From NCBI RefSeq assembly GCF_016890225.1, contig NZ_JAFELM010000028.1, positions 143,144-207,143 of the forward strand: a stretch of 64,000 nt of DNA, read 5' to 3'. Shown here in pieces: positions 1 through 8,688 of the stretch; the stretch's first letter is position 1; the number at the start of each line of letters is the position of its first letter. A program made the translations under genes and the position numbers. The notes below the pieces were generated by a model. That model had not been told where the DNA came from, ran no database searches, and worked only from the letters and a program-made list of their open reading frames with translations. This DNA is from Bacillus suaedaesalsae. Lineage in GTDB: Bacteria; Bacillota; Bacilli; Bacillales; SA4.

Positions 1-201
1 CATTCCGAACACTTTTGCTTCAGCTGGATTCATTTCAGCCATTGTTGGTACATGTCTCTTTAAGTCAATCATGATATGCCCTAAATAATTCGGTTTCCCA
101 TTTCGATCGATATGACCCACATACACATACTCATCTTCATAGATCATAACTCCTGCTGTATCAATTAAACCTTGATGCTTTTCACATATAAAACAACTCA
201 A
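1..201 (-). CDS. HIT-family protein, N-terminal part (cut by window edge)
   Basis: Only the first 67 residues are inside the window. They begin MSCFICEKH, with the C3-x2-C6 pair common at the start of zinc-binding HIT (histidine triad) nucleotide hydrolases or transferases. The histidine triad itself would lie outside the window. I chose the TTG at 199-201 because an AGGGGGAG ribosome-binding site sits about 6 nt upstream and the nearby ATG runs straight into a stop. The gene lies directly behind a T-box leader and terminator, so its expression should respond to uncharged tRNA. The family call rests on the N-terminal pattern alone. Confidence 0.6.
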   Translation of the reverse strand, partial: MSCFICEKHQGLIDTAGVMIYEDEYVYVGHIDRNGKPNYLGHIMIDLKRHVPTMAEMNPAEAKVFGM

Positions 202-212
202 TTCATTCTCCC

Positions 213-450
213 CCTCTAAATATAAAAAGCCTATCATCTCTATAAGAGACGATAGGCTTTACCTAACGTGGTACCACTCTTTTTGGCTCGTATACATAAC
301 ACAAACCCACTTTAGACTCGATTACGGAAGTAACCCGTTTAAACGATAGCTCGCTTAACCACTCATAGACAAGTTCAGAAGGTTTATTGACTGTTTTACA
401 CCAACCAACAGCTCTCTATCACAATAAATCCATCCCTACTGCTTCTACTT
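213..450 (-). promoter_or_regulatory. T-box riboswitch leader
   Basis: Read on the minus strand, this leader holds the stem I distal signature (AGAGAGC followed by a GG..GGTG loop, about 399-418) and the T-box core AGTGGTACCACG (about 264-279), followed by an intrinsic terminator at 225-260. T-boxes bind a specific tRNA; an uncharged tRNA stabilises the antiterminator. The specifier codon falls near 375-385. I could not fix its register: UUC and GAA are both possible, so the amino acid is undecided. The downstream gene is HIT-like rather than an aminoacyl-tRNA synthetase or amino-acid gene. Confidence 0.9.
225..260 (-). terminator. T-box terminator hairpin
   Basis: A long stem (AAAGCCTATC pairing with GATAGGCTTT) is followed on the minus strand by a T-run. 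It competes with the T-box antiterminator upstream and also ends transcripts arriving from the deaminase operon. Confidence 0.85.
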
Positions 451-527
451 AATTGCGTTTTTTTATGGAAATGTTTTACTAATCTTAAACATTTCTGGTT
501 CATCCGTCAATACTTTTCCTTAATCTC

Positions 528-1169
528 CTATCTAGCTGTTGTCATGATTTCTTCAATCAATCGTTCATACACTTGTTCAATGTTAATTTCTCTAAAATCA
601 GCTAATCTGTTTTCTTCCACCCATTTATAGGCGATACTCACTGCCCTTGGATAATCTTTAGCGAAATCATCATGTACAGGATGAGCTTTCGTATAATCGA
701 TCATCATGTCAAAATATATATTTAACATGACGGAAAGCTCTTCTAAATAAGGAAAAGGTCCGGTAATTGTAATATTCTTTCGAGTTAAATACGGCGTTGT
801 GTCTTTTAAGTTTGTACTCCCACCATACCGGTCTTTTGCTGCATATTCGAGATTACGAATCCCGCTCATGTAAAAGGCACTAAAGCAAAGTGGACAAGGC
901 TCAAGCGTAGAATATAAAATATACCGATTCACCTTCTGATGAACTCGATTATCCAATTTTAATAACGCATTTACTTCTGCATGTGCAAGCTCATTATTGT
1001 AGACCACTGAATCTGCCGTCTCCTTAAATGTTGAGCTTTTCCCACTTGCTACTATTTTCCCATCTTCATTAACAACAATCGCTCCAACAGGACGTGACCC
1101 TTCTTGAAAAGACGCCCACGCTTCATGAAAACAAGCCTGCCAAATCACAGGAATATCTGACCATTTCAT
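528..1169 (-). CDS. Zinc-dependent cytidine/deoxycytidylate-type deaminase
   Basis: A 213-residue protein with both zinc motifs of the CMP/dCMP deaminase fold: H63-A-E65 and P91-C-P-L-C95. In this family the His and two Cys bind zinc and the Glu shuttles protons while an amino group is hydrolysed from a nucleobase or nucleoside. The substrate (cytosine, guanine, tRNA adenosine or a pterin precursor) cannot be read from the sequence. The C-terminal ~60 residues go beyond the minimal domain. The start is the ATG at 1169 with GGAGG upstream. It follows the isochorismatase-like gene by 13 nt, so the two probably share a transcript. Confidence 0.8.
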   Translation of the reverse strand: MKWSDIPVIWQACFHEAWASFQEGSRPVGAIVVNEDGKIVASGKSSTFKETADSVVYNNELAHAEVNALLKLDNRVHQKVNRYILYSTLEPCPLCFSAFYMSGIRNLEYAAKDRYGGSTNLKDTTPYLTRKNITITGPFPYLEELSVMLNIYFDMMIDYTKAHPVHDDFAKDYPRAVSIAYKWVEENRLADFREINIEQVYERLIEEIMTTAR

Positions 1170-1182
1170 AAAAAAGCCTCCA

Positions 1183-1674
1183 TTATTGATTAGCTAAGTA
1201 TGAAATAACTGGATGAGAGATGACATTGCGATCGTGATACATCAATTCAACACTGCTTGTTCTTTCTCCCACTATTCCATTTTGAAGTAAAACCGTTTTA
1301 AATCCTCTTTCGTTTGCCCCGTTGTATGTAAACAGAACACAATGCTCTGCCGCAAATCCTGCTATAATAACAAGCCCCACTTTATGTTCATGAAGGAGAT
1401 CTTCTAAATTCGTTTTCCAAAATGAATTAGAGTGTTCTTTCTGTACAATTTTGTCTGATGGATCAACATACACCTCTGAAATAAAATCCAATACATCGTC
1501 ATTCTCACCATTTGCTGATTCAACATCTTTTACATGAACGACAAGATGATTATTTGAACGAAGTAAGTTTCCAACATAGTTTATATATTCACAAGCTCTG
1601 TCTACTTTTAGTTCCTTGATTTGTTCTTCTAAGAAAATCTTTTGCATGTCAATGACAAGTAATGCAATTTTCAA
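1183..1674 (-). CDS. Isochorismatase-like cysteine hydrolase
   Basis: A 163-residue single-domain protein opening with MKIALLVIDMQ, the hallmark of the isochorismatase-like fold. The likely catalytic triad is D9, K79 and C112 (in AAEHCVLFT). Members hydrolyse nicotinamide, N-carbamoyl amides or isochorismate; the real substrate is not evident. The start is a TTG at 1672-1674 with AAGGTGGG 7 nt upstream. Pairing with a base deaminase downstream suggests nucleobase or amide salvage, which is inference. Confidence 0.75.
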   Translation of the reverse strand: MKIALLVIDMQKIFLEEQIKELKVDRACEYINYVGNLLRSNNHLVVHVKDVESANGENDDVLDFISEVYVDPSDKIVQKEHSNSFWKTNLEDLLHEHKVGLVIIAGFAAEHCVLFTYNGANERGFKTVLLQNGIVGERTSSVELMYHDRNVISHPVISYLANQ

Positions 1675-1757
1675 TAAAATCCCACCTTTATTTTATTTCG
1701 TATCTATATATTTTCTACTAATTTCATATTTTCCCTTCCTTAGCAGCTTTTGAGTAA

Positions 1758-1803
1758 TAAAAAAACAACCATTATCCTCGAAAATAGAGGCTTACGGTTG
1801 TTA
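1758..1803 (-). terminator. Intrinsic terminator of the coat/adhB operon
   Basis: The inverted repeat AACAACC...GGTTGTT with an inner CCTC/GAGG stem is followed on the minus strand by seven T. It lies just past the yraD-like gene. Confidence 0.8.
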
Positions 1804-1824
1804 TTTGATCCATAAAGAATTATT

Positions 1825-2124
1825 TCATAAATTCGGTAACTTCAATGTTGTCTCTATGTTTTGTAAATTTAACTTAATTTGCTCGTTAACATCGGATGGA
1901 TAATACCAGCCATTTTTTATCAAATAATTTGAGATTTGTTCATGCATATCTAGAGCTTCCTCTAAATGTTGGATGAGAATTTCTTTAATTTCAGGAGTTC
2001 CTGATTCTGTTACTGCCATGGCATAATTCCGAACTCCACTCTTTGCTGAGTTCAATAAGTCCATGGCTATTATTTGATCCGTCAGGGCGCTCATGCCTGA
2101 TAAATTTTCTATAATCGAATTCAT
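1825..2124 (-). CDS. yraD: CotF-like spore coat protein (YraD-like)
   Basis: A 99-residue helical protein of the coat-F family. It has the internal segment AKSGVRNYAMAVTES, a mid HEQI helix and a YYPSD turn that resemble CotF-type coat proteins. Length and place match B. subtilis YraD (99 aa), which lies in a yraG-yraF-adhB-yraE-yraD cluster; the same order is seen here on the minus strand. It should be a structural component of the spore outer layers. It is the last gene of the operon, before a strong terminator. The symbol is assigned by synteny and length. Confidence 0.75.
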   Translation of the reverse strand: MNSIIENLSGMSALTDQIIAMDLLNSAKSGVRNYAMAVTESGTPEIKEILIQHLEEALDMHEQISNYLIKNGWYYPSDVNEQIKLNLQNIETTLKLPNL

Positions 2125-2140
2125 ATTTAATCAACTCCTC

Positions 2141-2335
2141 TTAATGCTTTGCATTGGAAAGAATGGAAGCAAATTCCTGTAACTGTCTAGTAGAGATATC
2201 CACATCATGCTGCATAATTGCTTTTAGTTGAGGGTCAGAAACGAGAGCTTTCATTGTTTTAGATTTTGTTAAACAAACCGTCTTAAATGCTGTCATTTCT
2301 TGAACTTCAAGCACTTCATGTAAAGCATAATCCAT
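2141..2335 (-). CDS. yraE: Small coat-associated protein (YraE-like)
   Basis: A 64-residue soluble helical protein. Its segment TAFKTVCLTKSKTMKALVSD is echoed in the gene at 3892-4143 ([19 protein letters not shown]), so the two are paralogues. Each small protein lies next to a larger CotF-like partner, suggesting that they act in pairs. B. subtilis YraE is about the same size and sits at the same place after adhB. The ATG is 16 nt downstream of adhB's stop. Its role in the spore is inferred from context. Confidence 0.7.
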   Translation of the reverse strand: MDYALHEVLEVQEMTAFKTVCLTKSKTMKALVSDPQLKAIMQHDVDISTRQLQEFASILSNAKH

Positions 2336-2351
2336 TTTTAAAACTCCTTTG

Positions 2352-3488
2352 TTATGGTTTTAAGACGACTTTAATACAATTATCTGTTTTAGTATCGAAA
2401 ATTTCGTACCCGCGCTTTGCTTCACTTAGTGGTAATACATGACTTACCACATCTCCCGGATCGATTTTACCAGTCGTTACTAATTCATACATATAAGGCA
2501 TATAATGAATCATTGGAGCTTGTCCAGAACGGATATTAACGTTTCTTTGCATAATATCTCCTAATGGGAAACCGTTATATCTGCCTCCATAAATACCTGT
2601 AATCTGGATTGTTCCTCCTTTGCGTACGGCTTGTGCTGCAATAACAATAGCACTCATTGCACCACCTTGAAGTTTTAAGCCAGTAGCAAGAAACTCTAAA
2701 TCCGTCATTTTACCATCCATACCAACGGCATCAATCACGACATCCGCTCCACCATGGGTGATTTCTTTTAAATGGGCCCCAACATTTTCGTATTTCTCAA
2801 AATTTATGATTTCTACATTGTTCGTCCGTTTAGCATGTTGCAGGCGATAGTCTACATAATCAACAGCGATTACACGCTTTGCCCCTTTTAACCAACAAAA
2901 CTTTTGTGCAAATAGTCCAACTGGTCCACAACCAAGAACAATGACCGTATCTCCTTCTTTTACTCCAGCGTTATCTACACTCCAATAGCCTGTTGACATG
3001 GCATCAGCAATAACACTTAGCTTTTCATCAGGCTCTTCACAGCTTTCTGGAATCTTAAAGTGAGTAAAGTTTGCAAACGGTACACGTAAGTATTCTGCCT
3101 GTCCACCAGGATATCCACCTGCTGTTCCAGAGTATCCAAAATAAGCTCCTATATCTCCATTTTCATTTGAATTATCACACTGACTCTCGAGATTATCTTT
3201 ACAATATCTACATTCCCCGCAGGCAATATTAAATGGGATGATGACACGATCTCCTTTTTTCAGATTCGTTACACCAGGGCCGACTTCTTCGACAATTCCC
3301 ATAGGTTCATGACCAATAATATAATCCTCCTGCATATTAGGAATCATTCCGTGAATTAAATGTAAGTCTGATCCACAAATAGCTGTACTTGTTACTCTTA
3401 TAATCATGTCGTCTGGCTTTTCAATCTTCGGATCCGGAACTTCCTTTACCTCAATATTTTTTATACCTTGATACGTTACTGCCTTCAT
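2352..3488 (-). CDS. adhB: Zinc-dependent alcohol dehydrogenase (AdhB/YraB-type MDR)
   Basis: A 378-residue medium-chain dehydrogenase. The catalytic zinc ligands are visible as C38 (AICGSD) and H60-E61 (GHEP), the structural zinc site as C90, C93, C96 and C104, and the cofactor loop as GCGPVG near residue 187. The family oxidises alcohols or formaldehyde-type adducts with NAD(P)+. Length and neighbours match B. subtilis adhB, flanked by coat genes on both sides. The ATG at 3488 has GGAGGT upstream. The physiological substrate is unknown; the setting implies expression during sporulation. Confidence 0.85.
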   Translation of the reverse strand: MKAVTYQGIKNIEVKEVPDPKIEKPDDMIIRVTSTAICGSDLHLIHGMIPNMQEDYIIGHEPMGIVEEVGPGVTNLKKGDRVIIPFNIACGECRYCKDNLESQCDNSNENGDIGAYFGYSGTAGGYPGGQAEYLRVPFANFTHFKIPESCEEPDEKLSVIADAMSTGYWSVDNAGVKEGDTVIVLGCGPVGLFAQKFCWLKGAKRVIAVDYVDYRLQHAKRTNNVEIINFEKYENVGAHLKEITHGGADVVIDAVGMDGKMTDLEFLATGLKLQGGAMSAIVIAAQAVRKGGTIQITGIYGGRYNGFPLGDIMQRNVNIRSGQAPMIHYMPYMYELVTTGKIDPGDVVSHVLPLSEAKRGYEIFDTKTDNCIKVVLKP

Positions 3489-3506
3489 GCTGAATTACCT
3501 CCATTG

Positions 3507-3875
3507 TTAATGTTCATCAGGTGTCCGGTCAAACATCCCTTTTCGATTGGTTTCACCAGGAAATAAATTCATCTTACTAATCATCACTGTATTATTTGCA
3601 GAAAGCTGATCTAATTTATATTGCTCGCTCAGATCATGTGGATGAAACCATTTTTTCCGAATCATAAGATCTGTAATTTCTTGATGCATCTCAATCCCTT
3701 GACGAAGTTGTTTTCGTAATGCAGCTCTAAGATCCGGTGATGATGTTTCCGTTAAAGCAATTGCTGTATTTCGGACAGCTTCCTTAGCACGAATTAAGAA
3801 ATCCATTGCAAAAGTCGTATCCGCGAGCTCTGGTACATGTAACGAATTTATTGGATCTAAATAATCATTGTTCAA
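3507..3875 (-). CDS. yraF: CotF-like spore coat protein (YraF-like)
   Basis: A CotF-type protein of 122 residues when started at the TTG at 3873-3875, which has AAGGTGA five nt upstream. The upstream GTG at 3884 overlaps that ribosome-binding site. It is a clear paralogue of the 1825-2124 product: both share [19 protein letters not shown] and KKWFHP-like segments. The length equals that of B. subtilis YraF. It has an extra C-terminal tail rich in charged residues. Predicted spore coat component, lying between the small partner at 3892-4143 and adhB. Confidence 0.75.
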   Translation of the reverse strand: MNNDYLDPINSLHVPELADTTFAMDFLIRAKEAVRNTAIALTETSSPDLRAALRKQLRQGIEMHQEITDLMIRKKWFHPHDLSEQYKLDQLSANNTVMISKMNLFPGETNRKGMFDRTPDEH

Positions 3876-3891
3876 ATCTATCACCTTTCTT

Positions 3892-4143
3892 TCAATTTAT
3901 AATAGGTGTTGGTCTACTTTGAGGAACAGGTGCTTCGAATGGTGCTCGCTTATAGATTTCCTGTAACTCAGCGAGATCCTGTGACGATTGTTCAACGTCC
4001 TTTTGCATCAAAGCTTTAAGTTCTTGATCAAATACCAATCCTTGCATTAACTTTGATTTTGCTACACATAATGTTTTAAAGTTGATTGCTTCATGCAAAT
4101 CTAACGATTCATGAGGTGCTAACTTTTGAATATCGATATCCAT
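3892..4143 (-). CDS. yraG: Small coat-associated protein (YraG-like)
   Basis: An 83-residue protein, first gene of the coat/adhB operon. Residues about 19-45 match the small protein at 2141-2335, and a proline-rich tail ([11 protein letters not shown]) follows. The position matches B. subtilis yraG (about 80 aa). The start is ATG at 4143. Upstream sequence to 4260 should hold the sporulation promoter, but I could not assign a sigma-K or sigma-G element with confidence. Confidence 0.7.
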   Translation of the reverse strand: MDIDIQKLAPHESLDLHEAINFKTLCVAKSKLMQGLVFDQELKALMQKDVEQSSQDLAELQEIYKRAPFEAPVPQSRPTPIIN

Positions 4144-4265
4144 ACGTAATTAACCTTCTTTCAACAAAATATAAAAATAGGTTTCCCGGCAGAAGTTCTT
4201 ATAATCTGAGAATATTTGTATAGAGAAATGATTCATAATTATTGGTTTTTAATGTATAAAAGAAA

Positions 4266-4292
4266 TCGACACAGTGTCAGACACTGTGCCGA
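4266..4292 (-). terminator. Terminator after cydB
   Basis: A near-perfect palindrome, CACAGTGTC-A-GACACTGTG, lies just past the cydB stop and is followed on the minus strand by TTTCTTTT. Confidence 0.75.
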
Positions 4293-4301
4293 TCAATACC
4301 A

Positions 4302-5336
4302 TTATCCTTTTTGTCGTAAATACCGCTTATCATTCATAAACAAACTCCAAAAGTAAATAAAACCTGGAAACAGTATCGCGAATCCAATAATATATGTGAT
4401 AAAAACAGCCCTAAATGAATTAGGATCCGTAAACGCCGATTCAATAGTCACATCAGGATAGATAATATAAGGTAAATGAGCCTTTCCATATACATAGCTC
4501 GCGACTAAATATTGACCTATTACTGCTATTACTGATAATCTTGGCATACCTCTTACACCTTTTTGAAAAGGTGAAGGTGCATAGAGACCGATGCCAATTA
4601 CCAAGAAGAAACCAACTGATAAAAGTAATAGCGGCAAATCGTCCATCATTCGATCATAAATCCAACTAGCCTCATTCTTTAATGTAAACATAATTAGAAA
4701 TGCCATGACTAAAGAGATTGGACCTAATATCATTCCATCTCTCAAATATACCTTATACGCATCCATTTCATTTGATGCTTTTGAGTAATCTGCTAAAAGT
4801 AATGATGATAAAAACAATGTACTCGTGATTGCAAATGCAATAAATGCATATTCATTTGGACTTGTTAGAAGCTTAGATAAATTCAAGGTAGGATTACCAT
4901 CAATATAGTCAACAAAATGACCATGCGTAATAGGTAAAACACTTATTAACAGACCTGGAATTAGTATTCCTGCAATCCCTGAAATATACGTCAAGGGTTT
5001 TTTATACTCCGTTGCGATATTTAAAAATACAAGAAAGGCACTTCGTAATGCTAATAATAGTAAGATTAAACTTCCTGGAATAAGAAGAATCGTACCTAAT
5101 ATATTGGCAGCACTAGGGAACAAACTATACACTGCTACAACAAGAGCAACAATAAATGTATTCGTTACCTCCCAGGTAGGAGATAAATACCGATTTGCAA
5201 TGTTGGTAGCCTTCGTTTTTTCTCGGTTTATATAGATCATCGACCAAAAACCAGCCCCAAAATCCATCGTTGCCATTACAGCATAGATAAAAACAAAGCC
5301 CCATAAAACAGTAATTGCAATAAGAGCATCAGCCAT
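4302..5336 (-). CDS. cydB: Cytochrome bd quinol oxidase subunit II
   Basis: A 344-residue membrane protein with about eight hydrophobic segments and the CydB N-terminal pattern (WGFVFIYAVMATMDFGAGFW, then SPTWEVTNTF). Subunit II pairs with CydA to form the bd-type terminal oxidase that reduces oxygen with quinol electrons; CydA carries the haems. The reading frame is intact. The gene follows the broken cydA by 14 nt and ends at a palindromic terminator. With no functional CydA nearby, it may be non-functional unless it pairs with another CydA encoded elsewhere. The B. subtilis YthAB type is closest in my judgement. Confidence 0.85.
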   Translation of the reverse strand: MADALIAITVLWGFVFIYAVMATMDFGAGFWSMIYINREKTKATNIANRYLSPTWEVTNTFIVALVVAVYSLFPSAANILGTILLIPGSLILLLLALRSAFLVFLNIATEYKKPLTYISGIAGILIPGLLISVLPITHGHFVDYIDGNPTLNLSKLLTSPNEYAFIAFAITSTLFLSSLLLADYSKASNEMDAYKVYLRDGMILGPISLVMAFLIMFTLKNEASWIYDRMMDDLPLLLLSVGFFLVIGIGLYAPSPFQKGVRGMPRLSVIAVIGQYLVASYVYGKAHLPYIIYPDVTIESAFTDPNSFRAVFITYIIGFAILFPGFIYFWSLFMNDKRYLRQKG

Positions 5337-5350
5337 CTATTTTCATCCTC

Positions 5351-6716
5351 CTAAGAGTTTGAACTGAATAAGGGAATCCCCTTTTTTTCAGCACGCTCAA
5401 TATCGTCCATTTCCGTATTCTTTCTGAAGAAATATAACAACACAAAAACAACTGCTATACCTAAAATAATGTAGACAATGATAAAGGATACAAATAACGT
5501 GCTTAAATTTGTTGCTGTAGTAGCTGACTCAGCAGTTGATAAAATATGATAGATGACCCAAGGTTGGCGTCCTGTACAAGCAAAGATCCACCCAAATTCA
5601 ATTGCAAGAACAGCAAGAGGACCAGTTGTAACTAGACCCCAAAGCATCCACCTGGGATAATGTGCCTTCTTTAAAAACTTTATCCAAGCTAACACTAAAA
5701 TTGGAACCATAATTAATAAAGATCCAATACCAACCATCGCATTAAACAGAGTATGTACAAATAAAGGTGGCCAAAGCTCTTCTGGATAATCATTTAGCCC
5801 TTTCACAACTGTATCAAAGCTGTTTCCAGCCAAAAAGCTCAGTGCCCACGGAATTTCTATATCCCACTTCACTTCTCTTGTCTCCCGATCTGTATAGCCT
5901 CCAATAGCAAGAGGTGCATGTGACTGAGTTTCAAATAACCCCTATGTTGCTGCCAACTTTTCTGGTTGATATTTATGTAAGTATTGATCAGCAGAATGAC
6001 CATTGATGGCAGTTAAGAATGCAAAAATCCCACCAATAATTAAGCTTAGCTACAGTGCCTTGTGATGAAATTTATATATTCTAGTTCCTACTTCATGTCT
6101 CCTTAAATTAAATGCAGCAACAAAGGCGACGTCAAACGCACCTACTACATAAGCTGATAAAGCGACGTGACCTGCCGTGACAAAGAAGCTCGGATTTTTA
6201 AAAAAAGGCTGCCCATGGGTTAATATCTACTATCTCACCATTTATAATTTGAAATCCAGCAGGTGTTCCTTGAAAGGCATGAACATTGGTAATTAGTAAC
6301 AGCTGATGCTACTGCACCTAGTGCCACTAGCACAAGACTAACAATTCTCATCCAAGGAGCGATTCGTTCTGCTGCATAAACGTAGATTGACATGAATAAA
6401 GCTTCAATGAAAAATGCATAAATTTCAATTTGAAAAGGAAGTGGCATTACACGTCCTATTCCTCCATAAACCCTGGCCATAGTAAGGATAATTGCACTCC
6501 CGCAATTGTTCCTGTTGGAATGCCTACTCCAAGTAAGACGGCAAACGCCTTTGTCCAGCGTTTTGCCATTACGACATAATCTTGATCTTTTGTTTTTTGG
6601 TACAAAAGCTCTGCAGCTAAAATCATAAGAGGTAATTCTACCCCAATAGTTGCATAGATAATATGAAATGCCATTGTAGTTCCAAATAAGGAACGAGCGA
6701 GTAGTAAATCGTCCAT
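5351..6716 (-). pseudogene. cydA: Cytochrome bd subunit I, decayed
   Basis: Pieces of one CydA protein are recognisable in changing frames. The N-terminus at 6456-6716 (FGTTMAFHIIYATIGVELP with the haem-ligand His) is joined by a frameshift near 6458 to a piece with PFQIEIYAFFIEALF. Further lesions are a small indel near 6290, a T/A homopolymer indel near 6196-6208, TAG codons at 6050-6052 and 5942-5944, and then an open C-terminus at 5351-5872. Five separate lesions argue for decay rather than one sequencing error. The start ATG and GAGGGAG ribosome-binding site at 6716 are preserved, as is downstream cydB. Confidence 0.9.
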
Positions 6717-6860
6717 GAATGTTTCTCCCTCTCATAAATAGTCTTGATAATTATTTCCAATTTCACCAAGAATATGTAAGCGTACTAGATTCACGGTTTT
6801 TTTTTATCACTTCATACGGTATACTGAGCACAAAGAATATCAATCAAGGTGGGAACGTTT

Positions 6861-7568
6861 TTGAGGATTAATAAATTTATTAGTGAAACAGGAATATGTT
6901 CTAGACGTGATGCAGACAAATGGGTTGCCGCTGGTAGAGTTACCATTAATGGAGTGCTTGCCGTCCCAGGTAGTCAAGCTGAACCCGGTGATGACATTCG
7001 TGTTGATGAAAAACCGATTCGTTCTAAGCCAACGCTCGTATATATTGCATTAAATAAGCCAGTAGGAATCACATCGACAACGGAGCATCATATTAAAGGC
7101 AATATTGTGGATTTTGTGAACCACCCTTTACGAATTTTTCCGATCGGTCGATTGGACAAAGATTCAGACGGTTTAATTTTAATGACGAACGACGGGGATA
7201 TCGTCAACAAAATTCTTCGTTCAGAAGGAAAACACGAAAAGGAATACATCGTAACCGTGGATCAACCTATTACAGAGGCATTTTTAACCCAAATGTCTGA
7301 AGGTGTAGAAATTCTGGATACAAAAACACAGCCTTGTAAAATTTTTAAGGAATCGAAATATGTGTTTCGTATTATTTTAACGCAAGGATTAAATCGCCAA
7401 ATTCGCCGCATGTGCTCTGCTCTCGGATATAATGTACGTAAGCTTCAGCGAATTCGAATAATGAATATCAAACTAGGTAATCTGCCAATCGGTAATTGGC
7501 GTGACTTAACAGAAAGTGAATTACAACAACTTTTCAGAGAGACAAATCATAAACCAAACCAAACTTAA
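6861..7568 (+). CDS. rluF: 23S rRNA pseudouridine synthase, RluF type
   Basis: About 235 residues. An N-terminal S4 RNA-binding domain ([22 protein letters not shown]) is followed by the RsuA/RluB/E/F catalytic domain with the signature [10 protein letters not shown], whose Asp is the catalytic nucleophile, and a [11 protein letters not shown] motif. RluF-type enzymes isomerise a uridine near position 2604 of 23S rRNA. I chose the TTG at 6861 because AAGGTGGG lies 7 nt upstream; a GTG at 6849 overlaps that site. It is monocistronic, ending at a bidirectional terminator. Confidence 0.85.
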   Translation: MRINKFISETGICSRRDADKWVAAGRVTINGVLAVPGSQAEPGDDIRVDEKPIRSKPTLVYIALNKPVGITSTTEHHIKGNIVDFVNHPLRIFPIGRLDKDSDGLILMTNDGDIVNKILRSEGKHEKEYIVTVDQPITEAFLTQMSEGVEILDTKTQPCKIFKESKYVFRIILTQGLNRQIRRMCSALGYNVRKLQRIRIMNIKLGNLPIGNWRDLTESELQQLFRETNHKPNQT

Positions 7569-7599
7569 AAAGGCTTAGCACCGTCGCTAAGCCTTTTTA
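7567..7599. terminator. Bidirectional terminator between rluF and copD-like gene
   Basis: The stem AAAGGCTTAGC...GCTAAGCCTTTTT serves the two convergent genes, with A-run and T-run on both sides. Confidence 0.85.
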
Positions 7600-8688
7600 T
7601 TGTACAGATAACATGAATGATAAATAACTAGTGAACACAAATAATACACTAAATACTGCCGTCAACCATGGTGAAATTCTTTTCATAAATGAAATAATGA
7701 TAAGTGATAAAAATAATAGGCTGACGAGTATTAAGAACACACCGTAAAAACCAAATTCTAACGTACCACTAATTTTGTCTATATCTCCATTATAGAAGAA
7801 TAAAAACAACGGTGAAGGACCGTCAATTAATAATGACTCATTTATACTATGTGGAGGTGATTGTTGTCCTAATGCCGCTGTTGCAGAAAAAACGAGTAAT
7901 AAAATGATACTCTCTACCCTAGACCATGGTGTTGGATTGAAGTCTTCTATTTGCTTTATCTTTTTTCTTACCAACATACTATTAATAAACGCGTAAGCAA
8001 GTAACGGCACAATAAATAAGTGCTTAATCAGTAGGGATTGACCATACGATAATGCCCATGAATTTGAGTACTCGCTAGGTAGGACAACAAGTTTCATCAA
8101 GAAAAAGCCACTTAGAAGCACCGTAAGTAAACAAACGATTGCCAAAGGTGAAAACCATTGTAAAAAAGGAAGCCAATTTTCTTTCCCTCTAGCAAACCAA
8201 CTAACCACTAGCAAAATCCCAACCCAAGCAGAGACCGCCAAAAAGTGAATAGTATGCAGCGCAAAACCAAACGTTGATAGCGTACTAGCGTGGCTGGACC
8301 AACCTTGTGCTACAACCAACAATACAGAAAAAATGACTCCAATTACTATGTAAGCATATTCCTTCTTAACATCAATTAAAGAATAATATAAGAAAAAGAC
8401 AATTGAAATAAAGAGAGAAAGGAGCCAAGCCTTTCCTACTTCAAAACTAAATAAGACCGACTGAATAGTAACGAACAGTTCGTAGTCCTCTGCTAATAGA
8501 ATAATTAGTCGAAGAACAGGATGAAAAGAGAATATCGCTACTCCGATAATAGAACCTAGCACAACCGCTCTGGGTACTTCTAGGACTGGCCTCTGTTCGC
8601 TTGATACGATTTGCAAGAGAAAAGTACCCATTACAATCGAAATACATAAGTATAGTAATACTTCACTCAGTACACCAAACAAAAGCAT
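7597..8688 (-). CDS. CopD-domain copper transport membrane protein
   Basis: A 363-residue integral membrane protein with about eight or nine transmembrane segments. A central CopD-type region includes HTIHFLAVSAWVGILLV, whose His residues are typical of the CopD/PcoD family. It is preceded immediately by a CopC-like gene: the CopC TAG abuts this ATG, with AAGGAGG in the end of copC. B. subtilis YcnJ is a CopC-CopD fusion; here the two parts are separate polypeptides. Predicted role is copper uptake or handling at the membrane. Confidence 0.8.
   Translation of the reverse strand: MLLFGVLSEVLLYLCISIVMGTFLLQIVSSEQRPVLEVPRAVVLGSIIGVAIFSFHPVLRLIILLAEDYELFVTIQSVLFSFEVGKAWLLSLFISIVFFLYYSLIDVKKEYAYIVIGVIFSVLLVVAQGWSSHASTLSTFGFALHTIHFLAVSAWVGILLVVSWFARGKENWLPFLQWFSPLAIVCLLTVLLSGFFLMKLVVLPSEYSNSWALSYGQSLLIKHLFIVPLLAYAFINSMLVRKKIKQIEDFNPTPWSRVESIILLLVFSATAALGQQSPPHSINESLLIDGPSPLFLFFYNGDIDKISGTLEFGFYGVFLILVSLLFLSLIIISFMKRISPWLTAVFSVLFVFTSYLSFMLSVQ

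Noticed and set aside
213..450. Ordinary hairpin-rich intergenic region
   Set aside because: The T-box core and stem I signature are both present in the right order with a competing terminator, so a T-box leader is much better supported.
4302..6716. Programmed frameshifting in cydA
   Set aside because: Five independent lesions including two nonsense codons cannot be explained by one recoding site.
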